This document shows positions 1 to 7,827 of a DNA stretch of 64,000 bases, in pieces (within the stretch, counting starts at the first letter, position 1; every line of letters begins with the position of its first letter). The translations under genes were made by a program, and so were the position numbers. Where the stretch lies: contig CAZFSS010000013.1 of assembly GCA_964521715.1 (NCBI GenBank), positions 1-64,000 on the forward strand, read 5' to 3'. Source of the DNA: DAOVRD01 sp964521715. GTDB taxonomy: Bacteria > Planctomycetota > Brocadiia > SM23-32. The notes under the pieces are model-generated. The model did no database searches and was not told where the DNA came from. It saw nothing but the letters and a program-made list of their open reading frames with translations.

Positions 1-275
1 TCGACGGGGAGAGACACAAAATCCTGCCGGACGTCCCCGTCGGCGATCTGGCGGAGCTCAAGATAGCCGTCCATCCCTTGGAAGAGCTCGGACAGGAACG
101 TCAGGCAGTCCGCTTCAGCAACCCCCACAGCGCTGCGTTCGCTGACATGCGGGAATGCCTCTGGCAAGATAACCGGCAGGACGGGGCGTTCTTCCTCGTG
201 CGGGTCTGCGGACTCATTTGCTGCATGCCGGCCTCGGGCGAGCCCAGGCTCCAATAATCCCCTTTGGGACTCCAT
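1..275 (-). CDS. Hypothetical protein of the integrative element, 5' part only
   Basis: An open frame starts at the ATG at 275, preceded by an AAGGTGG ribosome binding site 5 bases upstream, and runs off the left edge after 91 codons. The visible N-terminus is acidic (a run DPHEEERP near residue 28, then LPVILPEAFPHV) and I do not recognise a family. It lies 74 bases behind the HTH gene on the same strand, so the two probably share a transcript. Its position next to an HTH regulator in a tRNA-integrated element suggests a replication, mobilisation or cargo protein, but that is only a guess from context. Confidence 0.5.
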   Translation of the reverse strand, partial: MESQRGLLEPGLARGRHAANESADPHEEERPVLPVILPEAFPHVSERSAVGVAEADCLTFLSELFQGMDGYLELRQIADGDVRQDFVSLPV

Positions 276-349
276 CCGTTCCACCTTCCATAATCGAGAT
301 AAGCCTTCGGACCAACATCTGGTCCAGCCTTGCGTGCGCGATAAGAGCA

Positions 350-700
350 TCACAGCAGGCCAAGTTCGCGCGCCTCGGCCGTGATCGTGTCGTCCGTGCG
401 GAATGGGTCAAGACGACTATCCGCTCTGGGTTCCGCTTCCACTGGTCTGGACTTCTCGGACGGCACCCAGCGACTTCCGAGGTACTCGGCGATGTCCAGC
501 CACGAGAAGATCCAGCGCCGTCCATCCCGGGCATGGCTGACCTTCCCTGCGAGGGCTCTCTGCCGGAGTGTGCTCGGTGCCACGCCGAGGAGGTATGCCG
601 TCTCGACAAGGTTCAGACCGCCTCGAAGCGCCTCCGGCTGCGCGCCCAGCACATGCGCGAGATCCTCGAGAGTGTCAAGCTGTAGCCGCCGATGAGTCAT
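350..700 (-). CDS. Excisionase-like helix-turn-helix DNA-binding protein
   Basis: The protein has 116 residues. Residues ~30-78 form a MerR/HTH_17-type winged helix: a turn VETAYLLGVAPSTLRQR followed by a basic wing (HARDGRRWIF) and SWLDIAEYL. Proteins of this form act as excisionases or as repressors of the integrase in tRNA-integrated elements. The C-terminus is charged and has no recognisable domain. The gene is first on its transcript, with a good promoter ending about 8 bases before the ATG, so the mRNA may be leaderless. A purely regulatory role, rather than excision, is equally possible. Confidence 0.65.
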   Translation of the reverse strand: MTHRRLQLDTLEDLAHVLGAQPEALRGGLNLVETAYLLGVAPSTLRQRALAGKVSHARDGRRWIFSWLDIAEYLGSRWVPSEKSRPVEAEPRADSRLDPFRTDDTITAEARELGLL

Positions 701-708
701 ACCCTCGC

Positions 709-737
709 ATGCTAAAGGAACACGTCAGCCAGGTCAA
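709..737 (-). promoter_or_regulatory. Promoter of the HTH gene
   Basis: On the minus strand TTGACC (732-737), a 17-base spacer and TAGCAT (709-714) form a vegetative-type promoter. The -10 box ends only 8 bases before the ATG at 700, so transcription should begin at or very near the start codon. The rest of the gene-free stretch 738-1022 shows nothing else I can name. Confidence 0.55.
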
Positions 738-1022
738 CATAAACACTTCGTGCGCAATCACTTACGACATTGACGGACGTGACACGCCATGTTCCGCAAA
801 GCGACGCGTAACTAGGGGATCCGGGGGGACTTGCACGAAGCGGCCCGCAATGTGACTTTGCGAGCGCGCGAATGTGACGCGGAAGGATCAGGGAGAGGGG
901 CTCTGGGTGCCGCCCATGGGGCCGCTGTTTTCTTGTGACATGGGGGCCGCCGGGCGGGACCGAGGGACAAAGGGTCGGACGACGGACAGACAGTTGCTGC
1001 CGGAAGGGACCGCGGCTGGGGC

Positions 1023-2621
1023 TCAGCGCGGTGGCTGAGGTTCCGGAAGGTCGCGGAGCTCGATGCGCCATCGTTCCGAAACGGCTCGGCCCGTCAGTCG
1101 CACCGCGCCTTGCATCTCGCGGAGGTCGGGCACTGCCAGGAGGGCCTCCCCTTCATGCTCCCACGCGGCGAGTTTCGTCCGCAGCCTGCTGATGCGCTGC
1201 CGGACCTTGGCGTCCCCCAGCTTGCGGACTTGTCCCGCGCCGCTAGGGTTGAGCAGTTCGCTGTAGGTCAGCGCTCCCACTGCCTGATCCCTCAGCGGCC
1301 TCCCGATGTCGGCTGCGAGCTTGTGGATCAACCGGTAGAAGTAGGGGTAGTCCACGGCCCAATCCCCCGAGTTGCCGCGCATGTCCAGTCTGTGTCTGAT
1401 GCCGAGGCCGAGGTGCAGCGCCTCCAGCAGTACCTCTTTCTCATTCGGCAGGGCAGTCACCCGGAGGACCTTCCCCTGGTCCTCGGCGTCGCTGGCATCC
1501 AGTGCCGCTTGCATCCAATCCTGGACCTGGCCGGACCATTCCACATCTGACCCGCTGCTCACCTCGTTCAGCGGAAGCCCCCCTGCCGCGGAGAGCATTC
1601 GTACGTCACGTTCGGCGCAGTCCCTCAGCCATCTGGCCTGAGACCCAAGATGACGTCGCGCCTCCCTGTCCACGCCGTCCGCGAGGGTGATCCCAAGGAA
1701 GCCCGCGTGGTCCCCCACCACGCGCTCCGGTACGAAGGTTTCTTGCTGAAGACAGCCGAGGCAGAAGCCCAGCTCGAACCACTTCGCGCAATCAGCTTCG
1801 GGATCGGGCGAGAACCAGCTGTCCACCAGGGACATTCCGAGGAGTTCGAGCCCCGCGCTGTCCACGATGCCGGAGTCGTCGTCTGGCGGGCTACCTCGGA
1901 GGGCAGGGCTTTCGAGCAAGACCTGCCATTCCAGTTCAGGTTGCCTGAACATGACGTGTGGACGTTCAGCCAGCGGGATACGACGGTCAGGTAGGTCGGC
2001 TAGTTCCTCGACGCGGCCGATGGCATCCCTGAAGCAATCTCGGACCGCGGCGACGTTGCCGGCGCTCACGCTCTCACGGAAGGCCTGCACCGCCTCCGCA
2101 GGGGAGAGGGCGCCGGAAGCCTGAGCAGCCGACTCCAGGCGCGTCTGGAACTCCGCCTCATCCAGCGAGACGCCCCCTGCCTCTCCGACCGCAGAGCACG
2201 CCAGCCTGGCCAGTGAGCAGAGGAGATCCTCCCACGTGTCAGTTTCGGCCGAAAGGCTGGCGTAGGCCAGATACCAACGGAGGTGCATTCCCGTGCCGAA
2301 GCCGGAACGCCAGGCCCCGAGGACCTCGCCCGCAAGCTCGGCTATCGAGGAGCGTTCTGTGGCTAACGCCGGTTCGTGGATCCGGTGCAGTTCCTGCTCG
2401 AAGGACGCCGCGCTCCTCGCGTCCATCTCGAGCCACGCCCTCTGATGAAAGCCGAGAGCCCTGGCGTAGGCCAGACCATCAGCGTAGCCATGGCGTGACT
2501 CACCCGGGATGTACCATCCGGCACGCAAGCGACTCCCCCCGTCCGCCAAGTCCGCACCCGCCAAGGGCGCCCGGCTACTCCGGACCCTCCACCTCATCCG
2601 ACCGACCGGTTGCTGCCGCAC
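1023..2621 (-). CDS. Unrecognised ~530-residue protein, cargo of the integrative element
   Basis: This is a long open frame with coding-like composition: rich in Leu, Glu, Ala and Trp, with few low-complexity runs. I recognise no domain, signal peptide or membrane segment. The middle (about residues 200-330) contains several Trp/Cys positions (WFELGFCLGCLQQ), and the C-terminal ~100 residues are basic. The frame overlaps the end of the integrase gene by about 47 bases. The start is undecided between ATG at 2621, ATG at 2597 and a TTG near 2564 that sits just after a GGAG and the integrase stop. The overlap implies co-transcription with the integrase. Accessory genes in this position are often defence or regulatory cargo, which is untested here. 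Confidence 0.55.
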   Translation of the reverse strand: MRQQPVGRMRWRVRSSRAPLAGADLADGGSRLRAGWYIPGESRHGYADGLAYARALGFHQRAWLEMDARSAASFEQELHRIHEPALATERSSIAELAGEVLGAWRSGFGTGMHLRWYLAYASLSAETDTWEDLLCSLARLACSAVGEAGGVSLDEAEFQTRLESAAQASGALSPAEAVQAFRESVSAGNVAAVRDCFRDAIGRVEELADLPDRRIPLAERPHVMFRQPELEWQVLLESPALRGSPPDDDSGIVDSAGLELLGMSLVDSWFSPDPEADCAKWFELGFCLGCLQQETFVPERVVGDHAGFLGITLADGVDREARRHLGSQARWLRDCAERDVRMLSAAGGLPLNEVSSGSDVEWSGQVQDWMQAALDASDAEDQGKVLRVTALPNEKEVLLEALHLGLGIRHRLDMRGNSGDWAVDYPYFYRLIHKLAADIGRPLRDQAVGALTYSELLNPSGAGQVRKLGDAKVRQRISRLRTKLAAWEHEGEALLAVPDLREMQGAVRLTGRAVSERWRIELRDLPEPQPPR

Positions 2622-3699
2622 GCACCGACAGCCGCTCGACGGCGTCGATCATCTCATCCTTGTCGGTAGCGGTGTAATAGCGCGTCATCAGCGTTGAGCT
2701 GTGCCCCAGTATGGCCTGGGCCACGCGCTCGGGTATGTTAAGGCGGGCCAAATAGGTCGCGCAAGTGTGGCGCAACCGGTGGAAGGTGAAGCCCCCCAAT
2801 GCCGAGTGCTTCTCGCGCAGACGCCGCAGTCGGCAGTGCAAGGAGCCTACGGTGAAGGGCTGCCCATCCTGGCCAACGAAGACGGGCCGATCAACTGCTG
2901 CATCCCCGGGCGCTTGACGCCTCAGGATCTCCATCGATCGCTCGCAGAGCGGGATCATGCGGGGCCGGCTGTTGTTCCATCCACTGGTCTTGTGCCGCTC
3001 CAGTTTGAGCAGGTTCTGGCTGAAGTCCACGTCCCCCCAGGTGACCCGGACCAGCTCCCCGATGCGCATGCCGGTCAGCAGCAGCGTTTCGCAGATATCG
3101 CCGAGGGGCGGGGACTCCCGGCAGATCTCAATGCACTCCAGCGCGTGCTCAAGCGAAAGGTGCTTGTCCGGCGGATGCTCCGGCGCATTGACGTGCTTAC
3201 TCACGTGCTCGACGCCGGCCAATTGGCTCTCCTTCAGGAGCCCTTGTCGGACGGCCCAGTTGAACATGCGCTTGATGGCCGTGACCATGATGTTGATGGT
3301 CCGGGCGGCATAGCCCTGCTTGACCATGTCGGCCTTAAGCTCCTCGATGTCCGAGGGAGCAAGCTCGGCCGCGAGTTTGTCCTTGTGCCGCCGCGTCACG
3401 TGTTTGATGCCGCTTCGGTAGCCTTGCCATGTGCCACGGCTTCTGTTGGCCTTGTTCCACTGGAGGAAGCGGACCGCCAGCTCGATGAGGGAAATGCTGC
3501 TGGTCGCGCGCCGCAGGACTGGCGTGCTATCCCCCTTGTCTTCCCCGAGATCGTCGTAATACCGGGCCATGTAGCGATGGAGCTCTGCCCGGGCTTTTGC
3601 TTCATTAGACCCCAGATAGAGCCTTTTCCGGCCCTGAGGGGAAGGCACGTCCACACACCACTGACCGCGAGCCTCGTACCACCAGATGTCGATGGCCAT
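2575..3699 (-). CDS. int: Tyrosine recombinase, phage-type integrase
   Basis: This is a site-specific recombinase of 374 residues. It has an N-terminal AP2-like/arm-binding region (WWYEARGQWCVDV), a SAM-like core-binding domain around residues 65-165 and a C-terminal catalytic domain. The catalytic residues are visible: Arg in LTGMRIGELVRV, His-x-x-Arg in FHRLRHTCATY, His in ILGHSS and the Tyr nucleophile in MTRYYTAT. The ATG at 3699 is preferred, with GGGGGG 10 bases upstream; a TTG at 3717 is in frame. It lies 133 bases from the 3' end of tRNA-Arg(TCG), its probable attachment site. Two 10-base direct repeats lie between the gene and the tRNA and may be arm-type or operator sites. Confidence 0.93.
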   Translation of the reverse strand: MAIDIWWYEARGQWCVDVPSPQGRKRLYLGSNEAKARAELHRYMARYYDDLGEDKGDSTPVLRRATSSISLIELAVRFLQWNKANRSRGTWQGYRSGIKHVTRRHKDKLAAELAPSDIEELKADMVKQGYAARTINIMVTAIKRMFNWAVRQGLLKESQLAGVEHVSKHVNAPEHPPDKHLSLEHALECIEICRESPPLGDICETLLLTGMRIGELVRVTWGDVDFSQNLLKLERHKTSGWNNSRPRMIPLCERSMEILRRQAPGDAAVDRPVFVGQDGQPFTVGSLHCRLRRLREKHSALGGFTFHRLRHTCATYLARLNIPERVAQAILGHSSTLMTRYYTATDKDEMIDAVERLSVRAAATGRSDEVEGPE

Positions 3700-3725
3700 C
3701 TTGGAAAGACCCCCCAAGTCACGGA

Positions 3726-3749
3726 TTTGCTATCACGTTTTTGCTATCA
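3726..3749. repeat. Two direct repeats TTTGCTATCA upstream of int
   Basis: TTTGCTATCA occurs at 3726-3735 and 3740-3749, 14 bases apart, between the int start and the tRNA 3' end. On the minus strand they overlap a possible int promoter (TTGATT-N16-TAGCAA). They fit integrase arm-type or Xis/repressor binding sites; which of these is not decided by the sequence. Confidence 0.6.
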
Positions 3750-3831
3750 ATCAATACTAATAGTCGCGGCGTCCCGTGTCAATAGAGAACATATAGCATT
3801 TAGGGATAATGGCTTACATGGACCGATTGAA

Positions 3832-3907
3832 TGGCGCGCCCGGGGGGATTCGAACTCCCAACCATTGGATCCGAAGTCCAACGCTCTATCCGTTGAGCTA
3901 CGGGCGC
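3832..3907 (-). tRNA. tRNA-Arg (anticodon TCG)
   Basis: A complete cloverleaf reads on the minus strand: acceptor GCGCCCG/CGGGCGC, D arm GCTC/GAGC, anticodon loop CTTCGGA (anticodon TCG), a T arm with TTCGAAT, and an encoded CCA end (3832-3834). The 3' end points towards the integrase and is the likely attachment site of the element at 1-3831. Confidence 0.95.
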
Positions 3908-3926
3908 GCCGTCTGTCCGTTGGTCT

Positions 3927-3955
3927 ACGATAGCTGCGCGCCGAGGCGAAATCAA
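3927..3955 (-). promoter_or_regulatory. Promoter of tRNA-Arg(TCG)
   Basis: On the minus strand TTGATT (3950-3955), a 17-base spacer and TATCGT (3927-3932) lie about 20 bases before the mature tRNA 5' end. Confidence 0.5.
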
Positions 3956-4061
3956 GGCTGGGCCCCGCGCCGCCCATGCCCGACGCACCGCGCGGTTGAC
4001 GCGGACGAGAAGGCGCGTTACCATGATTGTGCACCAAGGGGCCGCAACGGGGTGACAGGCC

Positions 4062-4883
4062 ATGGCATTGCACCATGACGTGATATCTAGCATCAAACAC
4101 CCGGCAGTCGTCGAGGCCCGGCGAAGCATCGGACAGGCCGGACGCGAAGCGCCGACCTGCTTCCTGGCAGACGGCCACTCGCTGGTCTCGCAGGCCATCG
4201 CCGCAGCGGCGCCGGTCGAGAAGCTGTTCTTCCTCGATCCCGTCGAGGGCGCGAAGCACAGCGCGCTCCTGCGCGAGGCGGAGGGCAGCGGCATCGGATG
4301 TTTCAAGCTGCACAAGGGCGTCTTCTTCCGCCTGCTGGGCCTTGGTTACGAGACTTCAGTGCGGGTGCTGGCGCTGGTGCGGCGAAGGACGCTGCCCCCA
4401 ACCGCCGAGCCGCCGGGCCCGCAGACGTGCGTGCTCGTCGGGGAGCGCATTCAGGACCCCAGGAACGTGGGCGTCCTGATCCGGACGGCCGACGCATGGC
4501 AGCCCTCGCGCGCGGCCTTCAGCGCGGACTCCGCTGACCCCTTCTGCCGCGCGAGCGTCAGGTCGACCACCGGTTCGATATTCCGGGTGCCGGTGACCAT
4601 CGCCGATGGCGTGGCCGGCTACCTGGGCCGGCTTGCGGAGAACGGCGTGAGGATCATCGGCACTTCCGCCCATGCACCGCAGCCGTGCTGGGCGGAAGAC
4701 CTGTCCGGCGCATGTGCGATCGTCGTCGGCAACGAGACCGTGGGCCTTTCCGACGAAGCGAAGGCGCTCTGCGACGCGCTGGTGCGCATACCGATGGGCG
4801 GCGGGGCGCATTCCTTCAACGTCACCGTGGCGGCGGGCATCGTCCTCTATGAGAGGGCGAGGCGGCGGGGGGACGCGCGCTGA
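4062..4883 (+). CDS. TrmH/SpoU-family RNA 2'-O-methyltransferase
   Basis: This SAM-dependent enzyme methylates ribose 2'-OH in tRNA or 23S rRNA. It has 273 residues: an N-terminal SpoU substrate-binding domain (~1-100, L30e-like) and a trefoil-knot SpoU domain (~120-270). Motif 1 is visible as ERIQDPRNVGVLIRTADAW, motif 2 as VGNETVGLSDEA and motif 3 as RIPMGGGAHSFNVTVAAGI. Motif 3 has GGGAHSFNV where most homologues have MxGxxxSLNV. The start ATG has GGTGA 6 bases upstream. The exact RNA target cannot be read from sequence; RlmB and TsnR-like subfamilies share this build. Confidence 0.88.
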   Translation: MALHHDVISSIKHPAVVEARRSIGQAGREAPTCFLADGHSLVSQAIAAAAPVEKLFFLDPVEGAKHSALLREAEGSGIGCFKLHKGVFFRLLGLGYETSVRVLALVRRRTLPPTAEPPGPQTCVLVGERIQDPRNVGVLIRTADAWQPSRAAFSADSADPFCRASVRSTTGSIFRVPVTIADGVAGYLGRLAENGVRIIGTSAHAPQPCWAEDLSGACAIVVGNETVGLSDEAKALCDALVRIPMGGGAHSFNVTVAAGIVLYERARRRGDAR

Positions 4884-4929
4884 CGGCGCGCTGCCACCGG
4901 GAATCCGGCAGCGGGGCGGGCGGCAGGCG

Positions 4930-4959
4930 TTGACGCCGACATGCGCCCGTCGCTAGAAT
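4930..4959 (+). promoter_or_regulatory. Promoter of prfB
   Basis: TTGACG (4930-4935), an 18-base spacer and TAGAAT (4954-4959) lie 78 bases before the prfB start codon. The same TAGAAT -10 box recurs before ktrB and tsaD. Confidence 0.7.
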
Positions 4960-5036
4960 GTAAGTACGTAAGGTACTGCGGTCCTCTCCGGCGCCGTTGG
5001 GGCCGGAATTTCATCCTCCCTTTCCCGGGTTGCGAT

Positions 5037-6153
5037 ATGACAGTTGAACTCCATGAGCTGGAGGCCCGCCTGAGCGATCTGCGGGACTCCCTTTGACTTG
5101 GCGTCCAAAGAGGCCGAGCTCGGAGAGATCGAGTCCCGCATGGGGCGGCCCAACTTCTGGGACGATCGCGAGGCCGCTCAGAAGGTCATACGTCGGATCA
5201 AGTACATCAAGGGGCTCTCGGAGCCCGTGCGCCGGCTGGAGCAGGAGTTGGAGGACCTGACGGTGCTCCGGGACCTGGCCGAGGAGGAGGACGACCACAA
5301 GACGCGTGAAGAGGTCGCCTCCCGGACGCAGAAGACCGCGGAGCAGCTCGAGCGCCTCGAGTTCAAAAGCATGTTGTCGGAACCCGAGGATTCCTCGAGC
5401 GCCTTCCTGAGCGTGCATGCCGGGGCAGGGGGGACGGAGAGCTGCGATTGGGCCGCCATGCTGCTGCGGATGTACCTGCGCTGGGCCGAACGGGAGGGCT
5501 ACCACACCGAGGTGGTAGACACGCACCCGGGCGAGGAGGCCGGCGTCAAGAGCGCCACCGTTCACGTGCAGGGGGACTGGGCGTTCGGCTACCTGAAGAG
5601 CGAGATCGGCGTGCATCGGCTCGTGCGGATATCGCCCTTTGACGCCGGGGCGCGCCGGCACACGTCCTTCGCAGCGGTGGACGTGGTGCCTGAGGTGGAG
5701 GACACCGCCGAGGTCGAGCTGAACGACAGCGAGATCGAGATGGAGTTTTTCAGGTCCAGCGGGCCCGGCGGCCAGCACGTCAACAAGACTTCGTCGGCCG
5801 TCCGTCTGCGCCACACCCCGACCGGGATCACGGTCATGTGCCAGAACGAACGCTCCCAGCACAAGAACCGCGCGATCGCCCGCAAGGTGCTGGCAGCCAG
5901 ACTGCGCCAGCATGAGCGGCAGAAGCGCCAGGAAGAGCTCGAGCGTCTCTACGACGAGAAGGGCGACATAGCCTGGGGCAACCAGATCCGCTCATACGTG
6001 CTGCAGCCCTACCAGATGGTCAAGGACCTGCGGACGGAGGTGAAGGTCGGCAACGCCGCCGGCGTCCTTGACGGGGACATCACGCCGTTCATGGAGGCCT
6101 ACCTGCGCTACCGGCTCGGGCAGAGGACGGGAGCGAGGGAGAGTCCCGACTAG
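5037..6153 (+). CDS. prfB: Peptide chain release factor 2, with programmed +1 frameshift
   Basis: RF2 releases the nascent chain at UGA and UAA stops. Translation starts at ATG 5037, reads 19 codons to CTT-TGA, then shifts +1 over the T at 5094 and continues from GAC at 5095 to 6153, giving 371 residues. The second part holds the stop-recognition tripeptide SPF (in VRISPFDAGA) and the catalytic GGQ (in SSGPGGQHVNK, near residue 243). Reading across the shift joins an N-terminal helix (ELHELEARLSDLRDSL) to the rest in the usual RF2 way. The gene is autoregulated: low RF2 lets the ribosome pause at UGA and shift. The upstream Shine-Dalgarno-like stimulator is weak (CGGGAC). Confidence 0.96.
5091..5097 (+). 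promoter_or_regulatory. RF2 programmed +1 frameshift site CTTTGAC
   Basis: CTT-TGA-C is the classical RF2 slip site: peptidyl-tRNA on CUU re-pairs with UUU and the in-frame UGA is bypassed. Frame 0 is open from ATG 5037 to the TGA at 5094-5096. The +1 frame carries the rest of the protein. Confidence 0.95.
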
Positions 6154-6199
6154 CCGAGCCCCGCCCGCGCGTCGACGCCGCTGCCTGCGGCTCCACCCG

Positions 6200-6229
6200 T
6201 TGACATGGCGTTTCGGCAGCGCGTAGAAT
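6200..6229 (+). promoter_or_regulatory. Promoter of ktrB
   Basis: TTGACA (6200-6205), an 18-base spacer and TAGAAT (6224-6229) lie 82 bases before the ktrB start. No riboswitch-like fold is evident in the leader. Confidence 0.7.
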
Positions 6230-6310
6230 CGGCGGGTCCGCCGGGCCGCGAAGGCCACCCGGCCTGCCTTAAGCCGGACGAGCGCGGGGGACCGAAGGCG
6301 GAGTCGCTCA

Positions 6311-7708
6311 ATGATCGAGAAACTGCGGAGAGCAGGCGCATTCGTTTACCGGTTTGCGTTCCGTCGAAGCGCCGCGCGCGCAGCGGTGGCCAGCTTCGCC
6401 GCGGCCATCCTGCTGGGAGCCGTCCTTCTGACGCTGCCCTTCAGCAGCAGCTCGCGGCAATGGACGAATCCGGTGGACGCGCTGTTCACGTCCACGAGCG
6501 CCGTGTGCGTTACGGGGCTGGTGGTCAAGAGCACGCAGCACGACTGGTCCCTGTTCGGGCAGCTTGCCATCCTGGTGCTGATCCAGGCCGGGGGCCTGGG
6601 CATAATGACGTTGGGGGCGCTGGTCGCCATTCTCATCCAGAGAAGGCTCTCCATGCGTTTCCAGGTCGTGATGACGGACCTCGTGCAAGCCGACCAGGTC
6701 GAGAGCGTCTGGGTGCTGGTCCGCTTCATCTGCCTCTTCACGCTGGTCGCGGAGACGGTCGGCGCGATTCTGCTATTCTTCGGCTGGCGGGATGACTTCG
6801 GCAACACCTGGTTGTGCGTTTACCACAGCATATTCCACGCCATCTCCGCGTTCTGCAACGCCGGTTTCAGTCTGAACGACAGCAACCTGATGAACTACGC
6901 CGACTACTTCTGGGTGAACGTTGTCATCTGCCTGCTCATCATCCTGGGCGGGATCGGCTTCGTTGTCGTCAGGGATCTGAGGAGCTACCTGGGATGGTGG
7001 GTGCTTGTTCGCAAGGGCAAGCGGCCGCGCCTGAGCACGCACTCCCGGCTGGTCCTGACTGTAACCGGCATCCTGCTGCTGGTGGGCTTCGTGGGGGTGC
7101 TCGGGATTGAGTCGTACGGTTCGCTGATAGGCTCGTCCCTGAAGAAGAAGCTCCTGGTCGCGGCGTTCCAGTCGGTCACGCCGCGCACGGCCGGTTTCAA
7201 CACGGTCAGGATAGAAGCCCTGGCGCCCGCGACTGCATTCCTGCTGATGATGCTCATGTACATCGGCGGAAGCCCGGGAAGCACTGCCGGCGGAGTCAAG
7301 ACCAGCACGCTCGGCATTATGATCGCCAGCATAGTCGCCACGTTAAGGGGTCGCCCGAAGGCCCACATCTTCCATCATTCCGTCCCGGCGGAGACGGTGC
7401 ACCGCGTGGCCAGCATCGTCCTGCTGTCGGTGGCTGCGCTGGCCGGCGCCGTGTTCCTGCTGCTCATCACGGAGCAGGGCGCCGCGTTCGACAGGATAGT
7501 GTTCGACGCCATCAGCGCCTTCGGCACGGTGGGCCTGAGCCGCGGCCTGACCGGCCCCGACTGCCGGATGACGGCCTGGGGCAAGCTGATCATCACGGCG
7601 CTTATGTTCATCGGCAGGCTCGGTCCGGTGACGCTCGTCCTGAGCATCGCCCCTCTGAAAGAGCGCGCCGTTTACGACTATCCTGAGGAGCAGATCCTGG
7701 TCGGCTGA
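6311..7708 (+). CDS. ktrB: Trk/Ktr-type potassium uptake channel subunit
   Basis: This is the inner-membrane, K+-translocating subunit, with 465 residues and about ten hydrophobic segments. The four selectivity-filter loops of the TrkH/KtrB fold are visible: VCVTGL (65-70), FCNAGFS (181-187), PRTAGFN (291-297) and AFGTVGLS (403-410). A gating-loop Arg lies in FIGRLGPVTL near the C-terminus. The length and short N-terminus fit KtrB better than TrkH. The cytosolic regulatory partner KtrA/TrkA is not next to it. The gene stands alone behind its own promoter. Confidence 0.92.
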   Translation: MIEKLRRAGAFVYRFAFRRSAARAAVASFAAAILLGAVLLTLPFSSSSRQWTNPVDALFTSTSAVCVTGLVVKSTQHDWSLFGQLAILVLIQAGGLGIMTLGALVAILIQRRLSMRFQVVMTDLVQADQVESVWVLVRFICLFTLVAETVGAILLFFGWRDDFGNTWLCVYHSIFHAISAFCNAGFSLNDSNLMNYADYFWVNVVICLLIILGGIGFVVVRDLRSYLGWWVLVRKGKRPRLSTHSRLVLTVTGILLLVGFVGVLGIESYGSLIGSSLKKKLLVAAFQSVTPRTAGFNTVRIEALAPATAFLLMMLMYIGGSPGSTAGGVKTSTLGIMIASIVATLRGRPKAHIFHHSVPAETVHRVASIVLLSVAALAGAVFLLLITEQGAAFDRIVFDAISAFGTVGLSRGLTGPDCRMTAWGKLIITALMFIGRLGPVTLVLSIAPLKERAVYDYPEEQILVG

Positions 7709-7729
7709 GGGCGGCGCGAGTGCTCCGAC

Positions 7730-7757
7730 TTGAAAAGGTGGCGTCGTGAGGTAAAAT
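7730..7757 (+). promoter_or_regulatory. Promoter of dnaJ
   Basis: TTGAAA (7730-7735), a 16-base spacer and TAAAAT (7752-7757) lie 70 bases before the dnaJ start. The -35 box TTGAAA also fits a heat-shock sigma factor, but the -10 box looks vegetative. Confidence 0.55.
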
Positions 7758-7827
7758 GGAAAGAGGCGATGCGCGTGATCGTTGCGTTGGGCTAAGTTAT
7801 TAGCCAGCATACTCTTGCGGTTGTCCG

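Larger units (their letters stand above)
1..3831. mobile_element. Integrative element at tRNA-Arg(TCG), right end only
   Basis: A tyrosine integrase gene (2575-3699) lies just inside the 3' end of tRNA-Arg(TCG), transcribed away from it. This is the usual arrangement for elements that integrate into a tRNA 3' end. The genes on this side (an unknown 532-codon gene, an excisionase-like HTH protein and an open partial gene) are all on the minus strand and none resembles a core gene. The outer boundary is inferred from the tRNA end. The second attachment site must lie left of position 1, since I see no second copy of the tRNA 3' end in 1-3700. Confidence 0.7.

Noticed and set aside
2701..3933. 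410-codon open frame antisense to int and running into the tRNA
   Set aside because: It is opposite a clear integrase with catalytic residues, and its end reads through the tRNA gene.
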